A stretch of DNA of 22,115 nucleotides. Origin: CAXMPK01 sp964195405 (GTDB taxonomy: Bacteria; Actinomycetota; Acidimicrobiia; Spongiisociales; ZC4RG35). How positions within the stretch are numbered: the stretch's first letter is position 1; each line of letters starts with the position of its first letter. This document shows, piece after piece, positions 15,266 through 22,115 of this stretch. Both the position numbers and the translations under genes were made by a program. The notes under the pieces were generated by a model that searched no databases, was not told where the DNA came from, and worked only from the letters and a program-made list of their open reading frames with translations. Where the stretch lies: the NCBI GenBank assembly GCA_964195405.1, contig CAXMPK010000153.1, positions 1 through 22,115 of the forward strand, given 5' to 3'.

Positions 15266-15958
15266 ATGAGCGTAGATGAGCTAGATCTCAACTCTCTATC
15301 CGACGAAGACTTGGTCTTGCAGATGCACGACGATCTCTACGACGGTCTCGCTGAAGAGATCGACGAAGGGACCAGAATCCTTCTTGGACGAGGATGGACC
15401 CCCGCAGCGACTCTCAACGATGCTCTGGTCGAGGGCATGCGCGTCGTTGGCATCGACTTTCGTGACGGAATTCTCTTTGTTCCCGAGGTGCTTCTCGCCG
15501 CCAAGGCGATGAAGGCCGGCATGGCCATCCTCAGGCCATTGCTCGCCGAAACGGGGGCCGAGCAGGTCGGGACCGTGGTGATCGGCACCGTGAAGGGCGA
15601 CATCCACGACATCGGGAAGAACCTTGTAGCCATGATGCTCGAGGGAGCCGGGTTCGAAGTGCACAACCTTGGCATCAATACCGACGCCGACGAATTCATC
15701 CATGCTCTCGACGAGTTCAAGCCCGACATCCTCGGGATGTCCGCACTCCTCACAACCACGATGCCTTATATGAAGGTCGTCATCGACACGATGGTCGAAA
15801 AAGGAATACGCGACGACTACATCGTCCTAGTGGGCGGTGCACCGCTCAACGAAGAATTCGGAGCGGCCATCGGCGCAGACGCCTACTGCCGCGATGCGGC
15901 TGTCGCAGCCGACACCGCCAAACGGTTGGTCACGGAGAAGCGTGGCGCCGCCGCCTGA
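15266..15958 (+). CDS. Corrinoid (B12-binding) methyl-carrier protein, MtbC/MttC type
   Basis: 230 aa, two domains: an N-terminal helical cap of the Met-synthase B12-binding type (about 10-95, with WTPAATLNDALVEGMRVVG and FVPEVLLAAKAMKAG) and a C-terminal Rossmann-type cobalamin domain. The cobalt-ligating motif D-x-H-x-x-G is present as GDIHDIGKN with Asp112, His114 and Gly117, followed by the usual SALLTTTMPYM and VLVGGAPLNEEF loops that hold the nucleotide tail. It carries the methyl group between the MttB-like methyltransferase and the folate-dependent enzyme encoded downstream. I chose ATG 15266 because GGAGGAG lies 5-6 nt upstream; the open frame extends further left but without homology. 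First gene of a six-gene coupled operon. Confidence 0.95.
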   Translation: MSVDELDLNSLSDEDLVLQMHDDLYDGLAEEIDEGTRILLGRGWTPAATLNDALVEGMRVVGIDFRDGILFVPEVLLAAKAMKAGMAILRPLLAETGAEQVGTVVIGTVKGDIHDIGKNLVAMMLEGAGFEVHNLGINTDADEFIHALDEFKPDILGMSALLTTTMPYMKVVIDTMVEKGIRDDYIVLVGGAPLNEEFGAAIGADAYCRDAAVAADTAKRLVTEKRGAAA

Positions 15959-15968
15959 GACCGCAATC

Positions 15969-16589
15969 ATGTCTGGGGGAAGCCCCTTGGGCCTTCGTCA
16001 GTCGATTCTGGTGATTGGCTGTGGCGCACTGGCGCGGGAACTGCTCATGGTTGTAGGGGCCAATCATCTCGACAACGTCCATGTTGAATGTCTCCCCGCC
16101 ATCCTTCACAACACTCCCGAAAGAATTGCTCCGGCGGTGCGTGATCGTCTGGAAAAAGCCAACGGCTACGACAAAGTGTTCGTCGCCTATGCCGATTGTG
16201 GGACCGGTGGTCATCTCGACACCGTCATCGAGGAATTCGGTGCCGAACGTCTCGACGGTGCCCACTGTTATCAGTTCTTCGCCGGGCAGAAGGAATTCGA
16301 AGAGATCCAGGAAGCCGAGATCGGAACTCTGTATCTGACCGACTATCTGGCAAGACACTTTGACCGCTTCATCTGGAAGGGTCTGGGACTGGACCGCCAT
16401 CCCGAGCTTCTCGACGACTACTTCGGGAACTACACACGAGTCTTGTACTTGGCCCAGACCAACAACGCCGACCGCACCGAGCAGGCCCGGGAGGCGGCCG
16501 ACCGTCTCGGGCTCCGCTTCGAGCGACGTTTCGTCGGTTACGGAGACCTCGAACCAGCGTTGATTGAGATCGCAGGTGCTAAAGCATGA
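15969..16589 (+). CDS. DUF1638 family protein
   Basis: 206 aa, cytoplasmic. It opens with ILVIGCGALARELLMVV, then CLPAILHNTPERIAPAVRDR, VFVAYADCGTGGHLD, HCYQFFAGQKEFEEI and TLYLTDYLARHFD. The CGALA, ADCGTGG and H-C-Y-Q-F-F-x-G motifs are those of DUF1638. The family has no established biochemical role to my knowledge, but it recurs beside corrinoid methyltransferase genes; conserved Cys and His residues could mean metal binding or a part in corrinoid handling. It starts 10 bp after the corrinoid gene stop and overlaps the next gene by 4 nt (ATGA), so it is made in step with the methyl-transfer proteins. Start ATG 15969; the ribosome-binding site is weak. Confidence 0.88.
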   Translation: MSGGSPLGLRQSILVIGCGALARELLMVVGANHLDNVHVECLPAILHNTPERIAPAVRDRLEKANGYDKVFVAYADCGTGGHLDTVIEEFGAERLDGAHCYQFFAGQKEFEEIQEAEIGTLYLTDYLARHFDRFIWKGLGLDRHPELLDDYFGNYTRVLYLAQTNNADRTEQAREAADRLGLRFERRFVGYGDLEPALIEIAGAKA

Positions 16590-17482
16590 CAGACACGGTT
16601 CTCAGTTCGGCCGGCAGAGAGGTCGTCATCGGTTTCGACCGGCCGTTTGTCGTCATCGGTGAGCGAATCAACCCCACCGGCCGGAAGCTGCTCGCCGCGG
16701 AGATGAAACAAGGTGACTATTCGCGGGTCGAGGCCGACGCGATTGCACAGGTTGAGGCTGGGGCTCACATGCTCGACGTCAATGCGGGTATCCCTCTCGC
16801 CGACGAGCCAACGATCCTGGCCCAGGCGGTGAAACTGGTGCAGAGCGTCACCGATGTCCCTCTCTCGATTGACTCGTCAATCGTGGACGCTCTCGCAGCC
16901 GGCCTTTCGGTCTATCAGGGAAAGGCGCTGGTCAACTCGGTTACAGGTGAAGAAGAGCGGCTCGAAGCGGTCCTCCCCCTCGTGGCCAAACACGGGGCGG
17001 CAGTTGTCGCTATCAGCAACGACGAAACCGGCATCTCCGAAGATCCCGACGTTCGTTTCGAGGTGGCCAAGAAGATCGTAAACCGCGCCGCCGACCATGG
17101 AATCCCGCGTGAGGACGTGGTTGTCGATCCCCTCGTCATGCCGATTGGAGCCATGCCCACCGCCGGCCAGCAAGTCTTTCGACTAGTTCGACGTCTCAGG
17201 GAAGAGTTGAAGGTCAACTCCACCGTGGGAGCATCCAACATCAGTTTCGGGCTCCCCAACCGGCTCGGGATCAACGCCGCATTTCTTGCCATGGCCGCCG
17301 CCAGCGGTCTCACTTCGGCGATTACCAACCCTCTGGAGCCTGAGGTGCGTCAAGCGATCATGGCCGCCAACGTTCTCAACGGTGTCGACCCCGACTGTGT
17401 TGGCTGGATCAAGACCTATCGCCAGCCAGCGGAGAACGGGGATCCCGGGCGTCAGCGCACCGGACGAAGGAATCGTGGCTGA
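16586..17482 (+). CDS. Methyltetrahydrofolate:corrinoid methyltransferase (pterin-binding TIM barrel)
   Basis: 298 aa, AcsE/MtvA/MtgA-like. Pterin-binding domain motifs in order: VIGERINPTGRK (23-34), HMLDVNAGIP (61-70), LSIDSS (93-98), ALVNSVTGEEERL with Asn117 at the place of the conserved pterin-N5-contacting Asn, and VGASNISFGLPNR near the C-terminus. It moves methyl groups between the corrinoid protein and tetrahydrofolate; in a demethylating pathway it would make methyl-THF. The ATG overlaps the DUF1638 stop by 4 nt, and its TGA lies inside the first codons of the reactivase gene (8-nt overlap). It is shorter than methionine synthase and has no B12 domain of its own, matching the separate corrinoid protein. 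Confidence 0.93.
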   Translation: MTDTVLSSAGREVVIGFDRPFVVIGERINPTGRKLLAAEMKQGDYSRVEADAIAQVEAGAHMLDVNAGIPLADEPTILAQAVKLVQSVTDVPLSIDSSIVDALAAGLSVYQGKALVNSVTGEEERLEAVLPLVAKHGAAVVAISNDETGISEDPDVRFEVAKKIVNRAADHGIPREDVVVDPLVMPIGAMPTAGQQVFRLVRRLREELKVNSTVGASNISFGLPNRLGINAAFLAMAAASGLTSAITNPLEPEVRQAIMAANVLNGVDPDCVGWIKTYRQPAENGDPGRQRTGRRNRG

Positions 17483-19466
17483 AGGCGCTCTTGTCGGGGC
17501 CCGTGTCATCTTCACCCCATCGGGAAGACAGGGTGAAGTAGTCCGCGGCACCAACGTTCTCGACGCCGCTCGCGCCCTCGGTGCAGACCTCGACACAATC
17601 TGTGGTGGCCGTGGCATCTGCGGCCGCTGCCAAGTCCAACTCGGAAGCTCCAAGACCATCGCCCTCGATGTCAGCCGCATCTCCGATCCCAACCTGGTGG
17701 AACTCAACTACCACGGCGCCCGCCCCCTCCGAGAAGGGAACCGTCTCGGGTGCCAGACCCAGATTCTGGGCGACGTTGTCATCGCGGTTCCACCCGACAG
17801 TCAGGTCCACCGTCAGGTCGTCCGCAAACGCGCCGAGGTACCCGACATCGACGTCGATCCGGTCGTCCGTCTCTTCTATGTCCAGGTTCCCGAGCCAATG
17901 TTGGGCGAGGCAACGAGTGATCAACGCCGTCTCATCCTTGCTCTGGAAGGCCAGTGGGACCTGACCGGGCTCTCATTCGATTCTCGAGCGCTGCCGGCAC
18001 TGCAATCAGGACTTATCGAAGCCAAGGGGTCGGTGACAGTCGCTGTTCATGACGGGGCCGAGATTACGGCTATCTGGCCTGGGTTTCGGGACCGTTCATT
18101 GGGAGTGGCATTCGACGTAGGATCCACCACCATTGCCGGCCATCTCTGCGACTTGACCACCGGCAAGTTACTCGCAAGCCACGGGGAGATGAATCCACAG
18201 ATCCGGTTTGGCGAAGACGTAATGAGCCGAGTCTCGTACGCAATGATGAACGATGGGGGGGCCGACGAGCTGACGAGGGTCGTTCAGGAGGCGCTGGACT
18301 CGGCCATAGGGAACCTTGCTCTCGAGGCCGGGGTCGATCGGGAAGACATACTCGAGATAGTTCTCGTGGGAAATCCGATAATGCATCACCTCTTCTTGGG
18401 ACTCGACCCCACTCCCCTGGGCGCCGCACCCTTCAGCCTTGCTACCGATCAGGCAGTGCGAATCGACGCCAAAGAACTGGGCCTCACGATCCATCCGCAG
18501 GGTCGGGTCTATGTGCTGCCGTGCATCGCCGGCCATGTCGGCGCGGACGCGGCCGCCGCCATCCTATCCGAGGCACCACAACGGAGCGAGGCCGTTCAAC
18601 TTCTCGTCGACGTCGGCACCAACGCCGAAATCGTTCTCGGAAATTCTGAGCGAATCCTGGCTGCCTCCAGCCCTACTGGGCCTGCATTTGAAGGTGCCCA
18701 GATCTCATCGGGCCAACGTGCTGCTCCCGGTGCGATAGAGAGGGTTCGAGTCGACTCGGAGACACTTGAGCCGAGGATTCGCCTCATTGGTGGTGAGCAT
18801 TGGTCGGATGAGGATGGCTTCTACACCGAGATCGAGAAAACGCCGGTGACCGGTATCTGTGGATCAGGGATCATCGAGGTCATCGCTGAGCTCTTCCTGG
18901 CAGGGATCGTCGACTCCGACGGTGTGATCAGGAGCGGCATGGCCACCGACCGCATCATCCGGGATGATAGGACATACGCCTATGTGCTCTGGGCCGACCC
19001 TCAGATTCTCATCACCCAGGCCGATGTCAGAGCAGTCCAACTGGCCAAAGCTGCTCTGCTCGCCGGAGCGCATTTATTGATGGACCACTACGGCACAGAG
19101 ACAGTCGACCAAATCCGCCTCGCAGGCGCGTTTGGAAACCACATCGACCCCAAATACGCGATGGTTCTCGGAATGATCCCCGATTGTGATCTCGAATTCG
19201 TCTCAGGCGCCGGAAATGCCGCCGGCTCGGGGGCGATCATGGCCCTTCTCAGCAAAACAGCCAGGACGGAAGTCGAGTCTCTGGTCGAATCAGTAGAGAA
19301 GATCGAAACGGCGACCGAACCCAATTTCCAGGAGCATTTCGTTGCGGCCCTTGGCATCCCCCACAAGACCGCCGACTATCCCAACCTCTCCCAGGTCGTC
19401 ACACTCCCCGCCCGGACAGAAGGTGGGCGTCGTCGACGCGGAGGAAGAAGAGGAAACAATGGCTGA
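17475..19466 (+). CDS. Corrinoid activation/reactivation protein (2Fe-2S ferredoxin + ASKHA ATPase, RACo-like)
   Basis: 663 aa from GTG 17475. The N-terminal 2Fe-2S ferredoxin domain has Cys43, Cys49, Cys52 (CGGRGICGRC) and Cys93 (RLGCQT). A linker follows, then a DUF4445/ASKHA ATPase: AFDVGSTTIAGHLCDL (phosphate 1), VDVGTNAEIVLGN (phosphate 2), GICGSGIIEV, and GAFGNHIDPKYAMVLGM. RACo-type proteins use ATP to drive reduction of inactive cob(II)alamin to cob(I)alamin on corrinoid proteins. The frame is open back to 17286, but that would overlap the preceding gene by ~200 nt; GTG 17475 has GAAGGA just upstream and forms the GTGGCTGA junction with that gene's stop. The C-terminus is a striking Arg/Gly tail (GGRRRRGGRRG). 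Confidence 0.92.
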   Translation: MAEGALVGARVIFTPSGRQGEVVRGTNVLDAARALGADLDTICGGRGICGRCQVQLGSSKTIALDVSRISDPNLVELNYHGARPLREGNRLGCQTQILGDVVIAVPPDSQVHRQVVRKRAEVPDIDVDPVVRLFYVQVPEPMLGEATSDQRRLILALEGQWDLTGLSFDSRALPALQSGLIEAKGSVTVAVHDGAEITAIWPGFRDRSLGVAFDVGSTTIAGHLCDLTTGKLLASHGEMNPQIRFGEDVMSRVSYAMMNDGGADELTRVVQEALDSAIGNLALEAGVDREDILEIVLVGNPIMHHLFLGLDPTPLGAAPFSLATDQAVRIDAKELGLTIHPQGRVYVLPCIAGHVGADAAAAILSEAPQRSEAVQLLVDVGTNAEIVLGNSERILAASSPTGPAFEGAQISSGQRAAPGAIERVRVDSETLEPRIRLIGGEHWSDEDGFYTEIEKTPVTGICGSGIIEVIAELFLAGIVDSDGVIRSGMATDRIIRDDRTYAYVLWADPQILITQADVRAVQLAKAALLAGAHLLMDHYGTETVDQIRLAGAFGNHIDPKYAMVLGMIPDCDLEFVSGAGNAAGSGAIMALLSKTARTEVESLVESVEKIETATEPNFQEHFVAALGIPHKTADYPNLSQVVTLPARTEGGRRRRGGRRGNNG

Positions 19467-21000
19467 GCGATCCGGACGTCGAGGGGGAGGACGAGTGGCA
19501 AGACGGGCTGCCAGGTCAAGCAGCGCCGCTGTGGTTCTCCCCTACATCACCCGCAAGATCGACCCACCCAACCTCCTTTCGGAGGAGGGTCTGGAGACGA
19601 TAGAACACAATGCCGACACCATCTTGGAGGAAGTCGGGATTGAGATTGTCGACTTCCCAGAGTCCTTGGAGATCTTTGAGGTAGCTGGTGCCAACGTCCA
19701 GGGCACTCGTGTCAGATTCCCCCGAGGGATGTGTCGGGAGATCATCACCGCCACCACACCGTCACGGTTCACACAACACGCACGCAACCCGGCACGTTCG
19801 GTCGAAATCGGCGATCCCCACATGGTGATGGCCCCTGCGTATGGCTCACCGTTTGTGAGAGACCTCGAGCATGGTCGGCGGTACGGAACCATTGAGGACT
19901 TCGAGAACTTCGTGAAACTGGTCTACTCCTCGCCACAGATGCACCACTCGGGAGGCACCGTGTGCGAACCGGTCGATCTGCCCGTCAACAAACGTCACTT
20001 CGACATGGTCTATAACCACATCAAATACAGCGACAAGCCTTTCATGGGCTCGGTGACGCGCCCCGAGCGGGCTCAGGACACCGTCGATATGGCCAAGATC
20101 GTTTTTGGCGAAGACTTCATTCAGGAGAACACTGTGGTGACGTCGTTGTGCAACGCCAACTCACCGCTCTCCTGGGATCGCGCCATGTTGGGATCAGCCA
20201 AGATCTACGCCGAGAACCACCAGGCGTGCATCATCACCCCATTCATCCTGGCCGGGGCGATGGCACCGGTGACGCCTGCCGGGGTTGCCGCCCAGACCCT
20301 CGCTGAGGCGATGGCCGGCATGGCCTTCACACAGATGGTGCGGCCCGGAGCACCGGTCATATTCGGTTCGTTTGCATCCTCGATGTCGATGCAGTCGGGC
20401 GCTCCTACTTTCGGTACCCCGGAACCGGCGCTGGTGTTGTTCACAGTCGCCGCTCTGGCCCGACGTCTTGGTGTTCCCTGCCGCCTCGGCGGCAACCTCA
20501 CCGCATCAAAGATCCCCGACGCCCAAGCCGCCTACGAAAGCGCTGCAACCTTCATGCCGACGCTCCTCGCCGGCACCAACTTCGTTCTTCACAGCGCCGG
20601 GTGGCTGGAGGGCGGGCTCACCATGGGGTACGAGAAATTCATTCTCGACGCCGACATGGCCGGCATGGCCCAAGCCCTGGTCTCGGGTGTCGACCTTTCT
20701 GACAACGGTCAGGCCATGAGTTCCATCCTCGAAACGGGTCCTGGCTCGCATTACCTGGGGACCGAACACACGTTGGCCAACTTTGAGACTGCCTTTTGGG
20801 TTGCCGAGACCTCCGATCCGAACAGTTTCGAACAGTGGGAGCTCGAAGGCTCCAAGACGGCCGCCGAGCGCGCACACGAAAAGTGGAGACAGATGCTCTC
20901 CGACTACAAGGCACCGGATTTCGATGAGGAGATCGATCACCGCCTGACGGAGTGGATACAGATGCGTAAGGATTCCTTCCCCGACTCCGACATCGGATGA
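19459..21000 (+). CDS. MttB-family (non-pyrrolysine) methylamine/betaine:corrinoid methyltransferase
   Basis: 513 aa, trimethylamine methyltransferase superfamily. Clear blocks are ETIEHNADTILEEVGIEI, MVMAPAYGSPFV, VKLVYSSPQMHHSGGTVCEP, TSLCNANSPLSWDRAML, TPFILAGAMAPVTPAG, GSFASSMSMQSGAPTFGTPE and HSAGWLEGGLTMGYEKFI. True TMA enzymes decode an internal UAG as pyrrolysine; this frame has no internal stop, so it belongs to the non-Pyl group that includes glycine betaine methyltransferase MtgB. It should transfer a methyl group from a quaternary amine to the corrinoid protein encoded five genes upstream in the operon. ATG 19459, after a GAGGAA-rich site, overlaps the reactivase stop by 8 nt (ATGGCTGA). 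The first ~22 residues are Arg/Gly-rich and precede the barrel. Glycine betaine is the likeliest substrate; carnitine, proline betaine and others remain possible. Confidence 0.92.
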   Translation: MAERSGRRGGGRVARRAARSSSAAVVLPYITRKIDPPNLLSEEGLETIEHNADTILEEVGIEIVDFPESLEIFEVAGANVQGTRVRFPRGMCREIITATTPSRFTQHARNPARSVEIGDPHMVMAPAYGSPFVRDLEHGRRYGTIEDFENFVKLVYSSPQMHHSGGTVCEPVDLPVNKRHFDMVYNHIKYSDKPFMGSVTRPERAQDTVDMAKIVFGEDFIQENTVVTSLCNANSPLSWDRAMLGSAKIYAENHQACIITPFILAGAMAPVTPAGVAAQTLAEAMAGMAFTQMVRPGAPVIFGSFASSMSMQSGAPTFGTPEPALVLFTVAALARRLGVPCRLGGNLTASKIPDAQAAYESAATFMPTLLAGTNFVLHSAGWLEGGLTMGYEKFILDADMAGMAQALVSGVDLSDNGQAMSSILETGPGSHYLGTEHTLANFETAFWVAETSDPNSFEQWELEGSKTAAERAHEKWRQMLSDYKAPDFDEEIDHRLTEWIQMRKDSFPDSDIG

Positions 21001-21863
21001 GCGCCAAGACCCTTGATCTCACCGGTGTGGCGCCGGTCGCAATCGACGCCATCCGGCGGATGCTCGAACACCCCAAATACGAGCTGATCCCACTCAAGAA
21101 CGTTATCGAACAGGCCGGTCACCTCCCCAGTGGTGCCACTGTGACTGTGACCGCGTCTCCGCAGAAAGGCCAGATGGCAACCATCGATCTCACCTTGGAT
21201 CTCCAACAGATGGGGTTCGAGGTGATCCCCCATCTCTCAGCTCGGCTCATGAAGGACCGGCGCGAGTTGCGCACGGTGCTGGACAGGCTCAACGAGGCGT
21301 CTGTGCGTGGAGCGTTTGTGGTGGGTGGTGACACCGACCCACCGGGTGAGTTCTTCGACGGGCTTGCCCTGCTGACTGCCATGGACCAAATGGGTCACAG
21401 TCTTGGCGAGATCGGAATCCCGGGCTACCCCGAAGGTCATCCCACCATCGACGACTCCGCGATCGCTCAAGCCCTCGAGGACAAGTCGCCTTTTGCCTCC
21501 TACATCACCAGCCAGATGTGTTTCGACGCGGGTGCCATCGCCCACTGGGTGATCGGTCTGCGTGACGCTAGCTTTGGTCAGGGCGTGTACCTGGGTATCC
21601 CCGGCGTGGCCGAGTTGACCAAGTTGATCAGCATCTCGATGCGGATTGGCGTGGGAGCCTCAGCCAAGTTTCTCGCCAAGAACAAGAGCCTCGCCGGAAG
21701 ATTGGTCCGTCCTGGCGGCTTCGGGCCCGACAAGCTTCTGATCGACCTCGCCTCAGAACTCGCCGACCCTCTAGCCAACATCCACGGGTTCCACGTCTAC
21801 ACCTTCAACCGTGTCGACGCCACCGAACAATGGCGTCTCCAGATGCTCGCAGCACTCCCCTGA
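20997..21863 (+). CDS. Methylenetetrahydrofolate reductase-like protein (MetF family)
   Basis: 288 aa, flavin TIM barrel. YELIPLKN carries Glu29 where MetF has its catalytic Glu; GAFVVGGDTDPPG corresponds to the conserved RGD region with the Asp that contacts flavin; GYPEGHP, TSQMCFDAGAI and GFHVYTFNR follow in the family order. It would interconvert methyl-THF and methylene-THF; in this operon, oxidation of methyl-THF coming from the corrinoid pathway is the logical direction, the reverse of biosynthetic MetF. Electron acceptor unknown. The ATG overlaps the MttB-like stop by 4 nt. It is the last clear gene of the operon. The sequence is divergent from textbook MetF, so it is probably a specialised paralogue. 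Confidence 0.9.
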   Translation: MSAKTLDLTGVAPVAIDAIRRMLEHPKYELIPLKNVIEQAGHLPSGATVTVTASPQKGQMATIDLTLDLQQMGFEVIPHLSARLMKDRRELRTVLDRLNEASVRGAFVVGGDTDPPGEFFDGLALLTAMDQMGHSLGEIGIPGYPEGHPTIDDSAIAQALEDKSPFASYITSQMCFDAGAIAHWVIGLRDASFGQGVYLGIPGVAELTKLISISMRIGVGASAKFLAKNKSLAGRLVRPGGFGPDKLLIDLASELADPLANIHGFHVYTFNRVDATEQWRLQMLAALP

Positions 21864-21902
21864 GCCATCGCAAACCTCAGCTACTACGCACCGTATCCGG
21901 TC

Positions 21903-21926
21903 GTCCGTTCGGCTAGCCGAACAGAC
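21903..21926. other. Long palindrome downstream of the metF-like gene (operator or terminator)
   Basis: GTTCGGCTAGCCGAAC (21907-21922) is a perfect 16-bp palindrome. With one mismatched pair it extends to 21903-21926 (GTC...GAC), 11 of 12 pairs. It lies 40 bp after the metF-like stop and 31 bp before a possible new start. As RNA it can fold with a CTAG loop and could terminate the operon; no T-run follows. As DNA it is an ideal dimer operator. Confidence 0.55.
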
Positions 21927-21956
21927 TGCCTCGGTACGAGGCGCATTCCCTCAGCT

Positions 21957-22115
21957 ATGAACGTTGCGCGTCTTCTCAGCGAGACCGGGCGGGACACCGA
22001 GCTCCTGGCTGTCCTCATCCACCCGATCCAACCCGAACGTCTCTCGCTCAAGGCGGCGTCACCCCTGATGATGAGGCTATGGGGGCATGGGATTCAAGCC
22101 ATGACCGTCAAGAAC
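21957..22115 (+). CDS. Possible partial CDS at right edge, unrecognised
   Basis: ATG 21957 opens a frame of 53 codons that is still open at the window end (MNVARLLSETGRDTELLAV...). The composition looks protein-like, with an amphipathic start and a PLMMRLWGHG segment, but I recognise no family. Neither a Shine-Dalgarno nor a TAnnnT box precedes it. The frame is open back to the previous stop. The opposite strand shows stops close to the edge in all frames, which makes a minus-strand gene entering here less likely. Confidence 0.35.
   Translation, partial: MNVARLLSETGRDTELLAVLIHPIQPERLSLKAASPLMMRLWGHGIQAMTVKN

Noticed and set aside
17286..17474. Long N-terminal extension of the reactivase from ATG 17286
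   Set aside because: It would overlap the methyltransferase gene by nearly 200 nt in another frame; GTG 17475 has a ribosome-binding site and the RTGGCTGA junction repeats at the next gene.

Overview
The window is about 60% GC and densely coded on both strands. It uses ATG, GTG and TTG starts, and many genes lack a Shine-Dalgarno sequence but carry a TAnnnT hexamer 6-7 nt before the start codon, as in leaderless actinobacterial transcripts. Protein style and gene content suggest a free-living, aerobic actinomycete, perhaps of the Acidimicrobiia; this is an inference, because no rRNA or other taxonomic marker is present.

Left part (1-2527): a partial flavodoxin-fold NADPH-dependent FMN reductase runs off the left edge and continues into a second, unidentified C-terminal region. 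It is divergent from formate-tetrahydrofolate ligase (fhs).

Aromatic part (2545-9645): boxC-boxB of the aerobic benzoyl-CoA epoxide pathway form an overlapping pair on the minus strand. An alpha/beta hydrolase is divergent from boxC across only 17 bp. Next come an acidic protein made of six exact-length 57-nt repeats (DxDGDGxPD, calcium-loop-like), a strong hairpin, a two-helix membrane protein, a TfoX-N-like protein, a hot-dog thioesterase and a benzoate-CoA ligase. BoxA and BoxD are not in the window.

One-carbon part (9687-21863): this is the most interesting region. On the minus strand, an 834-aa dimethylglycine/sarcosine dehydrogenase-like flavoprotein with a folate-binding GcvT half is followed by its own electron-transfer flavoprotein (EtfB, EtfA) and by a PhnD-like protein without a signal peptide. 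Divergent from it is a tightly coupled six-gene plus-strand operon: corrinoid protein, DUF1638 protein, methyltetrahydrofolate:corrinoid methyltransferase, RACo-type ferredoxin/ASKHA reactivase, a non-pyrrolysine MttB-family methyltransferase, and a MetF-like methylenetetrahydrofolate reductase. A small protein resembling the so-called 'virulence factor' family (PF13769) lies nearby.

Working model (inference): an N-methylated substrate, most simply glycine betaine, is demethylated by the MttB-like enzyme onto the corrinoid protein. The methyl group passes to tetrahydrofolate and is oxidised by the MetF-like enzyme. The dimethylglycine product is demethylated by the flavoprotein, which gives methylene-tetrahydrofolate and sends electrons to ETF. 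Fhs could then recover ATP from formyl-tetrahydrofolate. The 157-bp divergent spacer between the two halves holds several inverted repeats that could be operators. The window ends with a 16-bp perfect palindrome and a doubtful partial ORF.
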